The position numbers were made by a program, and so were the translations under genes. A stretch of DNA of 64,000 nt. It comes from Bin5 sp965232575 (GTDB taxonomy: Bacteria; Chloroflexota; Anaerolineae; Caldilineales; Caldilineaceae). Within the stretch, counting starts at the first letter, position 1, and every line of letters starts with the position of its first letter. Location: the NCBI GenBank assembly GCA_965232575.1, contig CBDDPZ010000009.1, forward strand, positions 1,116,001-1,180,000, in the 5' to 3' direction. The notes beneath the pieces are model-generated. The model had not been told where the DNA came from. It did not search any database and saw only the letters and a program-made list of their open reading frames with translations. This document shows, piece after piece, positions 35,373-43,777 of the stretch.

Positions 35373-35933
35373 ATGCGGGTAATTTCCGGCAGCGCCAGAG
35401 GACACAGGTTACAGGCGGTTCCAGGTGACGGCACGCGTCCGATCACGGACCGGGCCAAGGAGGCCCTTTTTTCGATTCTGGGAAACTGGATCGAAGGGCG
35501 TTACGTGCTGGACCTGTTCGGCGGCACAGGCGCAGTGGGCATCGAAGCGTTGAGCCGGGGGGCGGAGCACGTCTTTTTTATTGACCGAAACCGCGCCGCA
35601 GTTCGCACGATACTGAAAAACCTGGCCCACTGCAGAGTAGCAGAGCGGGCGACAGTTGCGAGACGGGACAGCTTTGACTTCATAGAGAAGTTTGAAGGCG
35701 AGCCGTTTGACCTGGTTTACATCGCGCCGCCCCAGTACCAGGATCTGTGGCAGAAGGCGCTGGCCGCGGTCGATGCCAGCGCGGACCTGCTGGTGGAGGA
35801 GAGCGTCGTCATCGTCCAAATCGACCCGCGCGAAGAGGCGCCGATCGCGCTCGAAACACTGATCGAGTTCGACCGGCGCCGCTACGGTTCGGTATTGCTT
35901 ATCTTTTTCGAGGTCGCGGAAACTGCCGAGTAA
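35373..35933 (+). CDS. rsmD: RsmD-family 16S rRNA (guanine-N2)-methyltransferase
   Basis: About 186 residues from ATG 35373 (MRVISGSARGHRL), the usual RsmD start; a TTG three codons upstream is less likely. RsmD methylates G966 of 16S rRNA with S-adenosylmethionine. Conserved features are RPITDRAKEALFSIL, the SAM-binding VLDLFGGTGAVGIEALSRGA and the acidic FIDRN. The catalytic N-D/S-PP-Y motif appears as YIAPPQYQ rather than the DPPY of E. coli RsmD, so the first acidic residue is missing. This variant seems to occur in the phylum but I cannot verify it here. Function as an rRNA methylase is likely but not certain. Confidence 0.8.
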   Translation: MRVISGSARGHRLQAVPGDGTRPITDRAKEALFSILGNWIEGRYVLDLFGGTGAVGIEALSRGAEHVFFIDRNRAAVRTILKNLAHCRVAERATVARRDSFDFIEKFEGEPFDLVYIAPPQYQDLWQKALAAVDASADLLVEESVVIVQIDPREEAPIALETLIEFDRRRYGSVLLIFFEVAETAE

Positions 35934-35964
35934 GCGACGGGCACCGGACGTGAGACCGTTACGA

Positions 35965-36966
35965 TCAGTCCAAGGCGGTCGTTACGACGGCAAAGTAGAT
36001 GATATGGCCGGCCTCGGCCTCGGGGTCGATTGCTACGGCCGCGCTTTTCTGGCTGGTGAGGGTGTATCCCTGTACATCCTCCACGGTAATCGTGTATTCG
36101 CCGGCGGACAGCTCTTCGAAGTGGGTTCCGGCAGAACCGACACGAGTCTCGGCGGCAACGGCCCTGCCGTCCGGGGAAGTAAGCGTTACGGTTGCGCCGG
36201 CGATCAGGTTTTCGGCGGCGTCGAAGAGGCCGTCGGCGTTCCCGTCAAGAAAGAGATAGACGAGGAGGGCATCGGGCGCGACATCTTCGCTCACGACAGC
36301 GACGGGCTCGGGGTAGGGTCGAGCGGGTTGCGCCTGTTCGCCCGTCTGCGGGTCGGTTACATCGGTCGTAGCTTTGGAACCTGTTGACGTGACGGCCTGG
36401 CGATCGTTGGGACGGGAGGCACCCGCGGTTGGGGGAGCGGATTGAGAGTTTTGTGACGCGGCGCCGCTCTCCGACTGGGCGGCTGAAGTCCCTGCTTCCA
36501 TTTTTGCCAGCGCGTCTGTCAGAGCGGCGGTAAAGAGGTCAAAGTTCCGCCGGGTGACCTGGAGATCGTTTATGGCGCTGTCCAATTCACTGAGTTGGAT
36601 GCCCTGGTCGCTGAGCGTGCGGTCGAGGTCGGTCAGACTGGCATCCAGGTCCGCGAGGTTCTTCTGCAGCGCGGCGACTGCGCCGGATTCCTGTTCGAGC
36701 ACGATGAGACGCTCGCCGAGCGCGTCGACGTTGGTGTTGACGCTTTCGAGGTCGGCGGCGACATCGGTCAGGCCGGCATCGATAGCGTTGACCTTAGAGA
36801 TGTTGGTAAAGTTCAGGGTGCCGCCGTTCCAAATGGCCAAGACCAGGAGTGTGAGAAGCAGGCCGATGATCGCGCCGCCGATGGCAGAGAGATAGGCGGT
36901 CAGCGATTCTTCGACCTCCGGCATGCTGAATTCCAGTTCAGGCGGCTGCTTAGTCTGGAGTTCCAT
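35965..36966 (-). CDS. membrane-anchored coiled-coil protein with a SdrD B-like domain
   Basis: 333 residues. About 22 cytoplasmic residues are followed by one transmembrane helix (about 26-46, LSAIGGAIIGLLLTLLVLAIW), a long coiled coil (about 55-165) with many Leu/Asp/Glu heptads (LADLDASLTDLDRTL), a Ser/Thr/Ala/Pro-rich low-complexity linker (about 170-225), and a C-terminal Cna-B/SdrD-B-like beta domain (LVYLFLDGNADGLFDAAENLI, AGATVTLTSPDGRAVA, EYTITVEDVQGYTLTSQ) which typically binds calcium. It is probably a cell-surface stalk protein. It has its own consensus-like promoter at 37180. The function is unknown. Confidence 0.75.
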   Translation of the reverse strand: MELQTKQPPELEFSMPEVEESLTAYLSAIGGAIIGLLLTLLVLAIWNGGTLNFTNISKVNAIDAGLTDVAADLESVNTNVDALGERLIVLEQESGAVAALQKNLADLDASLTDLDRTLSDQGIQLSELDSAINDLQVTRRNFDLFTAALTDALAKMEAGTSAAQSESGAASQNSQSAPPTAGASRPNDRQAVTSTGSKATTDVTDPQTGEQAQPARPYPEPVAVVSEDVAPDALLVYLFLDGNADGLFDAAENLIAGATVTLTSPDGRAVAAETRVGSAGTHFEELSAGEYTITVEDVQGYTLTSQKSAAVAIDPEAEAGHIIYFAVVTTALD

Positions 36967-37179
36967 TTATTTCTCCTCAAAGGAATGCGACTTCTCCACA
37001 GGACCCGGAATAAAGAAGGACACGGACTCGGAGTTGAATTTTCTTTTCGGAGCGGCTCTGTACCGCTTTGCCAGCCGGCAACGACAGGGCGGACAGTTTT
37101 CTCTTCGTTTTACTTGAGCAGTTCCAGGCGCTGACTTACGTCCTTGAAATGTAGACACTGACGTTCGTATTGCCTATTG

Positions 37180-37208
37180 AAAATACAGAAATCTAACATA
37201 TCTGTCAA
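37180..37208 (-). promoter_or_regulatory. promoter for the coiled-coil membrane protein
   Basis: On the minus strand TTGACA (37203-37208) and TATTTT (37180-37185) with a 17-base spacer. The transcript would have a leader of about 200 bases, in which I see no known RNA motif. Confidence 0.55.
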
Positions 37209-37297
37209 CTGCACCGGACTTGACCGGGCATCCTCTTGCCGGGTCGGTAGGCGAATGACGGAGCAAGAAGAGGGCCATGCCGTGACGACGCAGACAG

Positions 37298-37326
37298 TTG
37301 TTTACGGAAACGGGGCGGACTATAAT
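37298..37326 (+). promoter_or_regulatory. promoter for the CinA-like gene
   Basis: TTGTTT at 37298-37303 and a perfect TATAAT at 37321-37326, 17 bases apart, about 80 bases before the ATG at 37406. It lies divergently to the 37180 promoter within a 439-base gap that otherwise shows no gene. Confidence 0.6.
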
Positions 37327-37405
37327 AGCCGAAGATGCGGTTGCCGATGCGCCTGAAGGGGACATTTCGCGGCAGCCGGCAATTCAGAATACATGCAGAG
37401 GAAAT

Positions 37406-37930
37406 ATGGCAAATCATAGTAAGGAACCAACCGATGAAAAAGCCCTGACAGGGCTGGCGAAGGAGGCGGGTTACGCGCTCAAGCGGGCACGGCTGACGGC
37501 CGCGGTGGCGGAGAGCTGCACGGGCGGCCTGGTCGGTCACTTGATTACGGAGATACCGGGCAGCTCTGACTGGTTTTTGGGGAGCGCAGGGGTCTACAGC
37601 TATGCGGCCAAGGAGAGGCTGCTGGGCGTAGACGGCGAGGTCCTGTTACGCGACGGGGCTGTCAACGCGACAGTGGCGAGGCAGATGGCGTTCGGCGCGC
37701 TTCGCCAGTATGGCGCCGATGTGGCGGTGTCGATCACGGGCGTGGCGGGTCCCGGGGGCACAGTGGAGAAGCCGATGGGCCTGGTCTACCTTCATCTGGC
37801 GGCGAGAGAGGGTGAAAGCCGGGCGGAGAAGGCGGTGTGGCCGGCTGACAGGCGGGGGAATAAGCTTTTGAGCGCGCAGTGTGCGTTGGAGATGCTGCTT
37901 TCCTTCGCGGAGGACAGGGAAGGCAGATGA
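37406..37930 (+). CDS. CinA C-terminal domain protein (nicotinamide-nucleotide amidase-like)
   Basis: 174 residues from ATG 37406 (MANHSKEPTDEK), preceded by AGAGGAAAT. The CinA/PncC amidase domain shows TAAVAESCTGGLVGHLIT with the nucleophilic Ser/Cys region, IPGSSDWFLGSAGVYSYAAKERLLGV, and the family signature VAVSITGVAGPGGTVEKPMGLVYLHL. This domain deamidates nicotinamide mononucleotide to nicotinate mononucleotide in the pyridine nucleotide cycle. It lacks the N-terminal molybdopterin-binding-like domain of full CinA, as in E. coli PncC (YgaD). The stop overlaps the next start by four bases (ATGA). Confidence 0.88.
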   Translation: MANHSKEPTDEKALTGLAKEAGYALKRARLTAAVAESCTGGLVGHLITEIPGSSDWFLGSAGVYSYAAKERLLGVDGEVLLRDGAVNATVARQMAFGALRQYGADVAVSITGVAGPGGTVEKPMGLVYLHLAAREGESRAEKAVWPADRRGNKLLSAQCALEMLLSFAEDREGR

Positions 37931-38193
37931 GCCAGCAGATAGCGGTCAACGAGCCCGTCCGGGTGGAGGCACGCATGGCGGCGTCGGGCGAGATTGTTCT
38001 CAAGTCGTTCGACTGGCGGGGCAGGAGATACTACGTTGCCGCTCATGGCCGTCGGTGGGACGATAGGACGGATGGCCGCCGCATTCGTTGTCTCTTAGTG
38101 CAAACGTCGGACCTGAATTCATTCGAGCTGCGTTGGGACCCGGTTGAGGACGAATGGATGCTGCATCAGGCCTGGCTTGCCAACCTTGTTTGA
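37927..38193 (+). CDS. small conserved-looking protein coupled to the CinA-like gene
   Basis: 88 residues from ATG 37927, which overlaps the amidase gene stop (ATGA), implying translational coupling. The sequence EIVLKSFDWRGRRYYVAAHGRRW resembles the FxWRGRxYxV motif of the small DUF6504 type proteins, and the rest (RRIRCLLVQTSDLNSFELRW, DEWMLHQAWLANLV) is consistent with a small beta-barrel-like fold. I cannot give it a function. The tight coupling suggests a role with the NAD salvage protein or simply shared expression. Confidence 0.6.
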   Translation: MSQQIAVNEPVRVEARMAASGEIVLKSFDWRGRRYYVAAHGRRWDDRTDGRRIRCLLVQTSDLNSFELRWDPVEDEWMLHQAWLANLV

Positions 38194-38305
38194 GGACAGA
38201 CCGGACAGATGTAAGGTTACCTGGCCGGCCTCGGGTCAGAAGAAGACAGACTGAAGAGCCCCCCAGGATCTGAAGCGCACTATACGTGAACGGAGGGCTG
38301 CGCAG

Positions 38306-39487
38306 CTAGGCACGCGGCCCGTCTCCCCAATCCGGAATTGAAAGGATTTCACCGTCACGCAGGGCTGACTTGTGGGCGATAACGCCGGCGGCCATGTAGC
38401 GCACGGCCGACCAGACAGGAATTTCGGGCTGGCGCTCCTGGGCCACTGCCTCGACGAATTCGTGGACGAGGAAGGGATGGGAGCCGCCATGGCCGCCGTA
38501 GATCTCGGAGGTGCGGCTGACGGTTCGGAAAGCGTCTTCTACTTCGGGCGGAAGGGGGCGGCGCATCTCTTGGGCGGTGAGGGGCGTACGGCCCTCTTTG
38601 TCGCACCAGTGGTCGTTCTCGAAGCTGCCTTGCGTGCCATAGATGCGGAAGGTTTCGCGGCCCCGCAGGCCTATTTCGCGGTGTTCGCAGATGCGCATGG
38701 TTGAGCCGTTGCTCATTTGGAAGAGGGCTGTCTCGTTGCTGAAGGCGTAGCCCTCGTCCTTAAAGTAGGGATCCTCATTGCGGTTGGCGTAGCCCCAGGC
38801 GCAGACTTTGTTGGCGCGGGCGTTCATCACGCTCATGGGGCCGCTGGTCGAATGGGTGGGGTAGTGCATGGGGCCGTTCTGAATGCCTCTGTCTTTGTAT
38901 TTCTGGTAGGCTTTCAGCCACTCCTGTCCGGCTGTGCTGGCCAAGCGGTGTTCGATAACGCGGCGCAGATTGCTGCCGGGGCTGTCGACATCGTGGTAGT
39001 ATTCGCCTTCGCTGTAGACGAAGTCGCCAAAGTCGCCTTCTGCGGCACGGCGGCGGCAGTAGATGGCCTCCGGCCGGTAGAAGGTGGTCTCGCCCAGCAT
39101 GTAGAGCTGGCCGGTACGTTCGACAGTCTCGACCAGGCGCGCGCACCAGTCTAGGATCTCGTCGCCGTCGGGCAGGGTGATGATGGGGACGGCGCTGTAG
39201 ACGTGCTTGCCGGCTTCCATGGCCTGGACGGCCTGGGGGGCGTGGAGCCAGTGCTGGGTGAAGAGGGCGAGGGCGTCGATGTCGCTGGCGCAGATATCGT
39301 CCAGTGATGTGTAGGCGTCGCGCGGGTCAAACTTGGGTTGCCAGTGCTCAAGGTCGGCGAAGCGGGCAATGCGTTCCGGTTCGCGATCGCAGAGGGCGAT
39401 TCTATCGACCAGTGGATGGCTCATGAACAAGTCGGCAAAGGAGCTGCCGAACGCCCCCAGGCCAACGATTCCGAGGCTGATGCCCAT
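38306..39487 (-). CDS. Gfo/Idh/MocA family oxidoreductase (GH109-like subtype)
   Basis: 393 residues from ATG 39487 with AAAAGGAGCC upstream. The Rossmann domain starts LGIVGLGAFGSSFADLFM with LCDREPER after beta-2. The usual EKP motif is replaced by YSAVPIITLPDGDE. The stretch MHYPTHSTSGPMSVMNAR resembles the YPTHGLGP motif of GH109-type and related oligosaccharide-acting members, where the cofactor can take part in glycosidic bond cleavage. It might therefore be a glycosidase or a dehydrogenase acting on a sugar. It stands alone, divergent from the alcohol dehydrogenase gene. Confidence 0.82.
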   Translation of the reverse strand: MGISLGIVGLGAFGSSFADLFMSHPLVDRIALCDREPERIARFADLEHWQPKFDPRDAYTSLDDICASDIDALALFTQHWLHAPQAVQAMEAGKHVYSAVPIITLPDGDEILDWCARLVETVERTGQLYMLGETTFYRPEAIYCRRRAAEGDFGDFVYSEGEYYHDVDSPGSNLRRVIEHRLASTAGQEWLKAYQKYKDRGIQNGPMHYPTHSTSGPMSVMNARANKVCAWGYANRNEDPYFKDEGYAFSNETALFQMSNGSTMRICEHREIGLRGRETFRIYGTQGSFENDHWCDKEGRTPLTAQEMRRPLPPEVEDAFRTVSRTSEIYGGHGGSHPFLVHEFVEAVAQERQPEIPVWSAVRYMAAGVIAHKSALRDGEILSIPDWGDGPRA

Positions 39488-39816
39488 TTTGGCTCCTTTT
39501 CGACTCTGCTCTGAATGGGAAAGTCGGGCTATCCTTCTGTACGAAACTGAGGCATGTCAAAACCGCTGGAATTCTAGCACAGAGCGAAAGGCAAACGCTA
39601 ACGCCACATTGAAGCCGGATGCGGGCGGAACGGCGGTCTCTTACGGTCACCGTCGTTCGAATTTCTCTGGGCAGGACACCTGCTGATTTCAGCGCCCACT
39701 TGCGTCATTTGAGCGGTTCGCTGCTAAATGTGTTCCTAGGGCGCATGAAGGTTCTAATTTATGATGGAAACAGTCCGCTCTGAAACTCTTCTCAATACCA
39801 GATAAGGAGAGCTACC

Positions 39817-40884
39817 ATGAAAGCTGCAATTCTATACGAGGCGCACGCGCCGGTGGCGGTTAAGGAAGTCGAGTTGGAGGAACCAGAATTTGGGGAAGTG
39901 CTGTTGGATATCGTCGGGGCGGGGGTATGCCATAGCGACTACCATTACGTTACCGACCATCGGACGCCGCGCCGGATGCCCTGGCTGCTGGGCCATGAGG
40001 GCGCCGGCGTAGTGCGAACGGTTGGTGATGGTGTGCGTGACTTTGCGCCAGGCGACAAGATTATTCTCTCTTTGGACGCCATGTGCGGAAGCTGCCGAAA
40101 CTGTACCAATGGGCGTCCGGCCCTGTGTGAAACGCACCGCATGGAGCCTATGAGCCGGTACAGGCAGAACGGAGACCCGATTTATCATATCCGTCCTACT
40201 TTCGTGGAACAGACTCTGGCTCTGGCCGACGCTTGTGTAAAGGTGCCAGATGACACACCGCTAGAGCAAGCCTGCTTGATCAGCTGCGGCGTTATCACGG
40301 GCATTGGCGCAGTGGTCAATCGCGCCCAAGTTGAGACGGGCGCGTCGATGGCAGTGTTTGGCTGCGGGGGTGTGGGATTGAATGTAATCCAGGGGGGCGT
40401 GCTGGCGGCGGCCGGCAAGATCATCGCGGTGGATACGGTCGACTACAAACTGGAGCTGGCCGGGCAGATGGGGGCGACGCATTTCATAAACAGCGCCAAG
40501 GAGGATCCTGTCCAACGGATCATAGAGATTACGGGCGGCGGGGCGGACTATGCGTTCGAGGTTGTCGGCTTTCCGGCGATTGTGAGGCAGGCGATCGATT
40601 CGGTGCGCATGACGGGGACGGCGGTTGTGGTGGGCGTTCAGCCGACGGGACAGGATGTCTCGGTGGAGGGCTGGCATCTGCTGGAGGACCGGACGCTGAT
40701 GGGCGCGTTCCACGGGGCGGCGCGGCCGCGTGTGGACTTTCTGTGGATTTTGGATCTCTATAAGCAGGGTAAGATCAAGCTGGATGAGTTGATCTCAAGA
40801 TACCGGCCGCTGGATGAGATCAATGAGGCGTTCGCGGATATGAAGGCGGGCAAGGTGGCGCGGTCGGTACTGGTATTTGAATAA
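39817..40884 (+). CDS. zinc-dependent alcohol dehydrogenase (class III-like)
   Basis: 355 residues; ATG at 39817 follows ATAAGGAGAGCTACC. Catalytic zinc ligands are Cys38 (GVCHSD), His60 and Glu61 (LGHEGAG), and a Cys in ISCGVITG. The structural zinc site is complete: Cys90, Cys93, Cys96, Cys104. The NAD-binding segment is GASMAVFGCGGVGLNVIQGG with Asp after beta-2 (VDTVDYK). It oxidises alcohols or S-hydroxymethyl adducts of thiols, as in the S-(hydroxymethyl)glutathione or mycothiol dehydrogenase families. Formaldehyde detoxification would fit if the window's oxygenases release formaldehyde from methyl ethers, but that is speculation. The gap 39488-39816 shows no gene or clear promoter. Confidence 0.9.
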   Translation: MKAAILYEAHAPVAVKEVELEEPEFGEVLLDIVGAGVCHSDYHYVTDHRTPRRMPWLLGHEGAGVVRTVGDGVRDFAPGDKIILSLDAMCGSCRNCTNGRPALCETHRMEPMSRYRQNGDPIYHIRPTFVEQTLALADACVKVPDDTPLEQACLISCGVITGIGAVVNRAQVETGASMAVFGCGGVGLNVIQGGVLAAAGKIIAVDTVDYKLELAGQMGATHFINSAKEDPVQRIIEITGGGADYAFEVVGFPAIVRQAIDSVRMTGTAVVVGVQPTGQDVSVEGWHLLEDRTLMGAFHGAARPRVDFLWILDLYKQGKIKLDELISRYRPLDEINEAFADMKAGKVARSVLVFE

Positions 40885-41019
40885 GATGGCCCGCCGCTGA
40901 AGCAGGGGCTCTGATTTGTGAACCGGTCACCCTTTCTTGCAGCCGGTCGGGGCAGGCGAATCTACAGGACTTTTCGACCTGTCAACTCCTCCTCTGCCCC
41001 CCTTTCCTCCAAACGCGGG

Positions 41020-41049
41020 TTGCACATTTGAAGAAAGTTAGTTTATATT
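41020..41049 (+). promoter_or_regulatory. promoter for the glycosidase-Dpp-aldolase operon
   Basis: TTGCAC at 41020-41025 and TATATT at 41044-41049 separated by 18 bases, about 90 bases before the ATG at 41141, which is preceded by GGGAGGAGCGACAT. Confidence 0.55.
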
Positions 41050-41140
41050 CTGAGCGGACGGCGTCCGCAGGTGCGGCCTGGCCGTCCCCCCTCTGCATCC
41101 TCTAAACGCGACTGGTCAGAAATACCGGGAGGAGCGACAT

Positions 41141-42805
41141 ATGCCTGCACTTGAGCCAATCTATGTGACCGACTTGGGCCGGTGTGAACCTCAGATTGCC
41201 CTTTCCTCTGAGAGACGGAAATACTACTGGCAGGTCGTTCCTTTCGAAACGGAGCAATTCTGCGGCAACATGCTTATCGCCGGCCCGGAGACGGAGGCGC
41301 CGGCGGTTACTCTCCCTCTGAATGTTTCGGGCTGGCACCGCATCTATCTCGGTCTGTGGAGCAATTGGACTACTGACCTGGCCCGCGTCAGACTGACGGG
41401 AGACAGGTCCTTTGTCAAAGTGAATCGCGAAGCCGAGGGGGGAACATTTGCCGACAATTACTCCCTGGACGAGCGGTATTGGAAGACGGCCGATCTCACC
41501 GGGCAGGGCCTCGTTTTTGGCCAGCAGTCGGCTGGCCTTTCTCAGCCTGCCTACATTGCCTATGTCAAGCTGGTTCCCGTGGACGAAGAGCAGGTGGCGA
41601 TGATCGAGGCCGACCGCGCCGAATCCGACAACCGGCGCCTGATCTGCATGAATGACGGATTCAGCGATTTTGGCCGATTCCGGCCGACGACGCGGGAGGA
41701 GATTTGGGAGTGGCTGGAGCCGTACCGAGATACGGACTTTCAGAAGATGTTCTGGTGTCCGGGGGCGGGCGGCGACGTACTTACCTATCCTTCGGCAATC
41801 GGCAGTCTGACCGGAAGCACGACGAGGGACTTCCCCCGGGTCGTCGACCGCAACATCGCGGAGTCGATGCAGATTCTGGCCGGGGCCGGCGTCGACACAG
41901 TTGAGACGGTGGTGGAGTACGGGCACAGTGTTGGGCTGGAGATCCACATCAGTCAGCGTATGGAGGCGTTTCAGTGCTGCCCTCCGTTTGAGGACTACTT
42001 TACGGGGGATTTCTACCGTGAGCATCCGGAGTGGCGCTGCGTAGACATCGACGGCCGGGAGATCGCGCGGATGAGTTACGCCTTCCCCGAGGTCCGCGAG
42101 CTGCTGCTGCAGGTGTTTCGAGAGCTGGCCACGCGTTACGACATTGACGGCGTCAATCCGATATTCAACCGCGGTGCGCCATTTCTCCTCTATGAGGCTC
42201 CGCTCGTCGAGGGATTCAGGGAGGAGACCGGTCTCGATGCAACCCAGTTGGCAGAGGACGATGAACGGTATCTGCGTTACCGGGCGCGGGTGATGACCGG
42301 ATTCATGGCGGACCTTCGCCGCGAGATGGAGGAGATCGGCGCGGAGAGGGGTCGTCTGCTTGAGATTTCGGCCCACGTTTTGAACAACGCCGAGAGCAAT
42401 CTGTTCTACGGACTGGACGTTCCGGCTTGGGTTGAACAGGGCCTGATTGACAATCTGATTTCCTACCCCTGGCGTGACGAGGAGATCGATGTCGAGCACT
42501 TCGCGCAGATAACCGGGAACTCGCCCGTCATGTACTATCCTGAGATCATGCCGCGAACCATGCCCCCGGAAGACTTCCGCGTTCGCGCACTCGAGAACTA
42601 CGCCGCAGGGGCTGACGGCTTGTGTTTCTGGGACACAAATGGGCGTCATCAGAGGCTGAAGGAATGGAGCATGATTCGACGCCTGGGACACCGAGACCAG
42701 TTGAAGAATTGGGATGACGGTGAAGGGAGTCTATATCGGATTGTTCCGCTGCGCAGCGTGGGCGGGTATGTACTGGACAAGTACCCGCCGCATTGGGCTT
42801 ATTAA
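41141..42805 (+). CDS. glycoside-hydrolase-like TIM barrel protein, paralogue 1
   Basis: 554 residues without a signal peptide. An N-terminal beta-sandwich (about 1-145; VTDLGRCEPQIALSSERRKYYWQV, LNVSGWHRIYLGLW, ARVRLTGDRSF) is followed by a probable TIM barrel (about 150-554) with FQKMFWCPGAGGD, DTVETVVEYGHSVGLEIHIS, DIDGVNPIFNRG and NYAAGADGLCFWDTNG. The helix-and-strand pattern resembles glycoside-hydrolase-like 10 (GHL10) and related barrels, but I cannot assign a GH family; a substrate-binding pocket acid is likely in EYGHSVGLEIH or NPIF. It begins an operon (stop overlaps the DppB start by one base) and its paralogue closes it. It probably acts on the imported sugar derivative. Confidence 0.7.
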   Translation: MPALEPIYVTDLGRCEPQIALSSERRKYYWQVVPFETEQFCGNMLIAGPETEAPAVTLPLNVSGWHRIYLGLWSNWTTDLARVRLTGDRSFVKVNREAEGGTFADNYSLDERYWKTADLTGQGLVFGQQSAGLSQPAYIAYVKLVPVDEEQVAMIEADRAESDNRRLICMNDGFSDFGRFRPTTREEIWEWLEPYRDTDFQKMFWCPGAGGDVLTYPSAIGSLTGSTTRDFPRVVDRNIAESMQILAGAGVDTVETVVEYGHSVGLEIHISQRMEAFQCCPPFEDYFTGDFYREHPEWRCVDIDGREIARMSYAFPEVRELLLQVFRELATRYDIDGVNPIFNRGAPFLLYEAPLVEGFREETGLDATQLAEDDERYLRYRARVMTGFMADLRREMEEIGAERGRLLEISAHVLNNAESNLFYGLDVPAWVEQGLIDNLISYPWRDEEIDVEHFAQITGNSPVMYYPEIMPRTMPPEDFRVRALENYAAGADGLCFWDTNGRHQRLKEWSMIRRLGHRDQLKNWDDGEGSLYRIVPLRSVGGYVLDKYPPHWAY

Positions 42806-43767
42806 TGGCTACATATATTGTCAACAGGCTGCTGATGGCCATTCCGCTGATTCTGGGCATCACGTTGATTACATTCAGTTTCATTAACGTCGCGCCCGGC
42901 GACCCTGTGGAGGCGATGATCGATCCGGAGGAGGAGATGTCGGCGGCGAACCTTGAGCTACTGAAGGAGCAGATGGGTCTCAACAAACCGATTCACGTGC
43001 GCTACGTGATTTGGCTTGGCCAGTTGGCGCGCGGCAACTTCGGATACTCATATCAGACGGGCGAGCCGGTCTTGAGGCGCATTGCGGTGCGCCTGCCCGC
43101 CACCCTCGAGTTGATGGGATTCGCCCTAGTGGCTTCATCAGTCCTGGGAATCAGCCTGGGCGTGTTGGCGGCGCTGAAGCAGTATACAATCTGGGACTAC
43201 GTACTGACGCTTTTTGCGCTACTTTCCATCTCGATCCCGTCCTTCTTTCTTGCATTGCTTGCCCTTTATGTGTTTGCGCTGAAACTGGAATGGTTTCCCA
43301 CTTTCGGCATGCGTTCGGTTGCCTTCGACGCGCCGCCGCCACTGTGGGACAACCTGCACCACCTGGTGCTTCCGGGCGTGATACTGTCGCTGGATCTGAC
43401 GGCTGGCTTGACCCGCTATATGCGGTCAGGTATGCTGGAGGTGCTGAGCCAAGAGTATGTGACCACGGCCCGCGCCAAAGGGCTGAAAGAGACCCGCGTC
43501 GTCATCGGACATGCCCTGCGTAACGCTCTACTACCAGTCATCACCATCGTGACTTTGCGTCTGCCGATTCTCTTCGGCGGCACTGTCATCATAGAAACCA
43601 TGTTCCAGTGGCCGGGCATGGGGCGCATGGCGATTCAGGCTATCTCCAAGCGGGACTATCCCGTGCTGATGGGGCTGACGTTTATCGCTGCGGTCCTCGT
43701 CCTTTTTAGCAACCTGGTAGCGGACATACTTTATGCGGTAGCCGATCCGCGCATTCGCCACGAATAG
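42805..43767 (+). CDS. dipeptide/oligosaccharide ABC transporter permease (DppB-like)
   Basis: 320 residues from the ATG at 42805, which overlaps the previous stop codon (TAATG), so it is translationally coupled. Six predicted membrane segments start with NRLLMAIPLILGITLITFSF. The GDPVEAMIDPE loop and the EAA region TTARAKGLKETRVVIGHALRN are typical of DppB. The Dpp/Opp family carries peptides, but related systems in Chloroflexota and Thermotogota import oligosaccharides, which suits the glycosidase neighbours. Its partner DppC is encoded at 46644-47543, separated by the aldolase and binding-protein genes. Confidence 0.92.
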   Translation: MATYIVNRLLMAIPLILGITLITFSFINVAPGDPVEAMIDPEEEMSAANLELLKEQMGLNKPIHVRYVIWLGQLARGNFGYSYQTGEPVLRRIAVRLPATLELMGFALVASSVLGISLGVLAALKQYTIWDYVLTLFALLSISIPSFFLALLALYVFALKLEWFPTFGMRSVAFDAPPPLWDNLHHLVLPGVILSLDLTAGLTRYMRSGMLEVLSQEYVTTARAKGLKETRVVIGHALRNALLPVITIVTLRLPILFGGTVIIETMFQWPGMGRMAIQAISKRDYPVLMGLTFIAAVLVLFSNLVADILYAVADPRIRHE

Positions 43768-43777
43768 GATTGTGTTC

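Noticed and set aside
39488..39816. Promoters for the divergent Gfo/Idh and alcohol dehydrogenase genes
   Set aside because: A minus-strand TTGACA is present but has no -10 partner at a usual distance, and the plus strand shows no convincing pair.
41102..42691. A 529-codon open frame opposite the glycosidase-like gene
   Set aside because: Antisense shadow in a GC-rich region; the plus-strand protein has a paralogue, ribosome-binding site and promoter.
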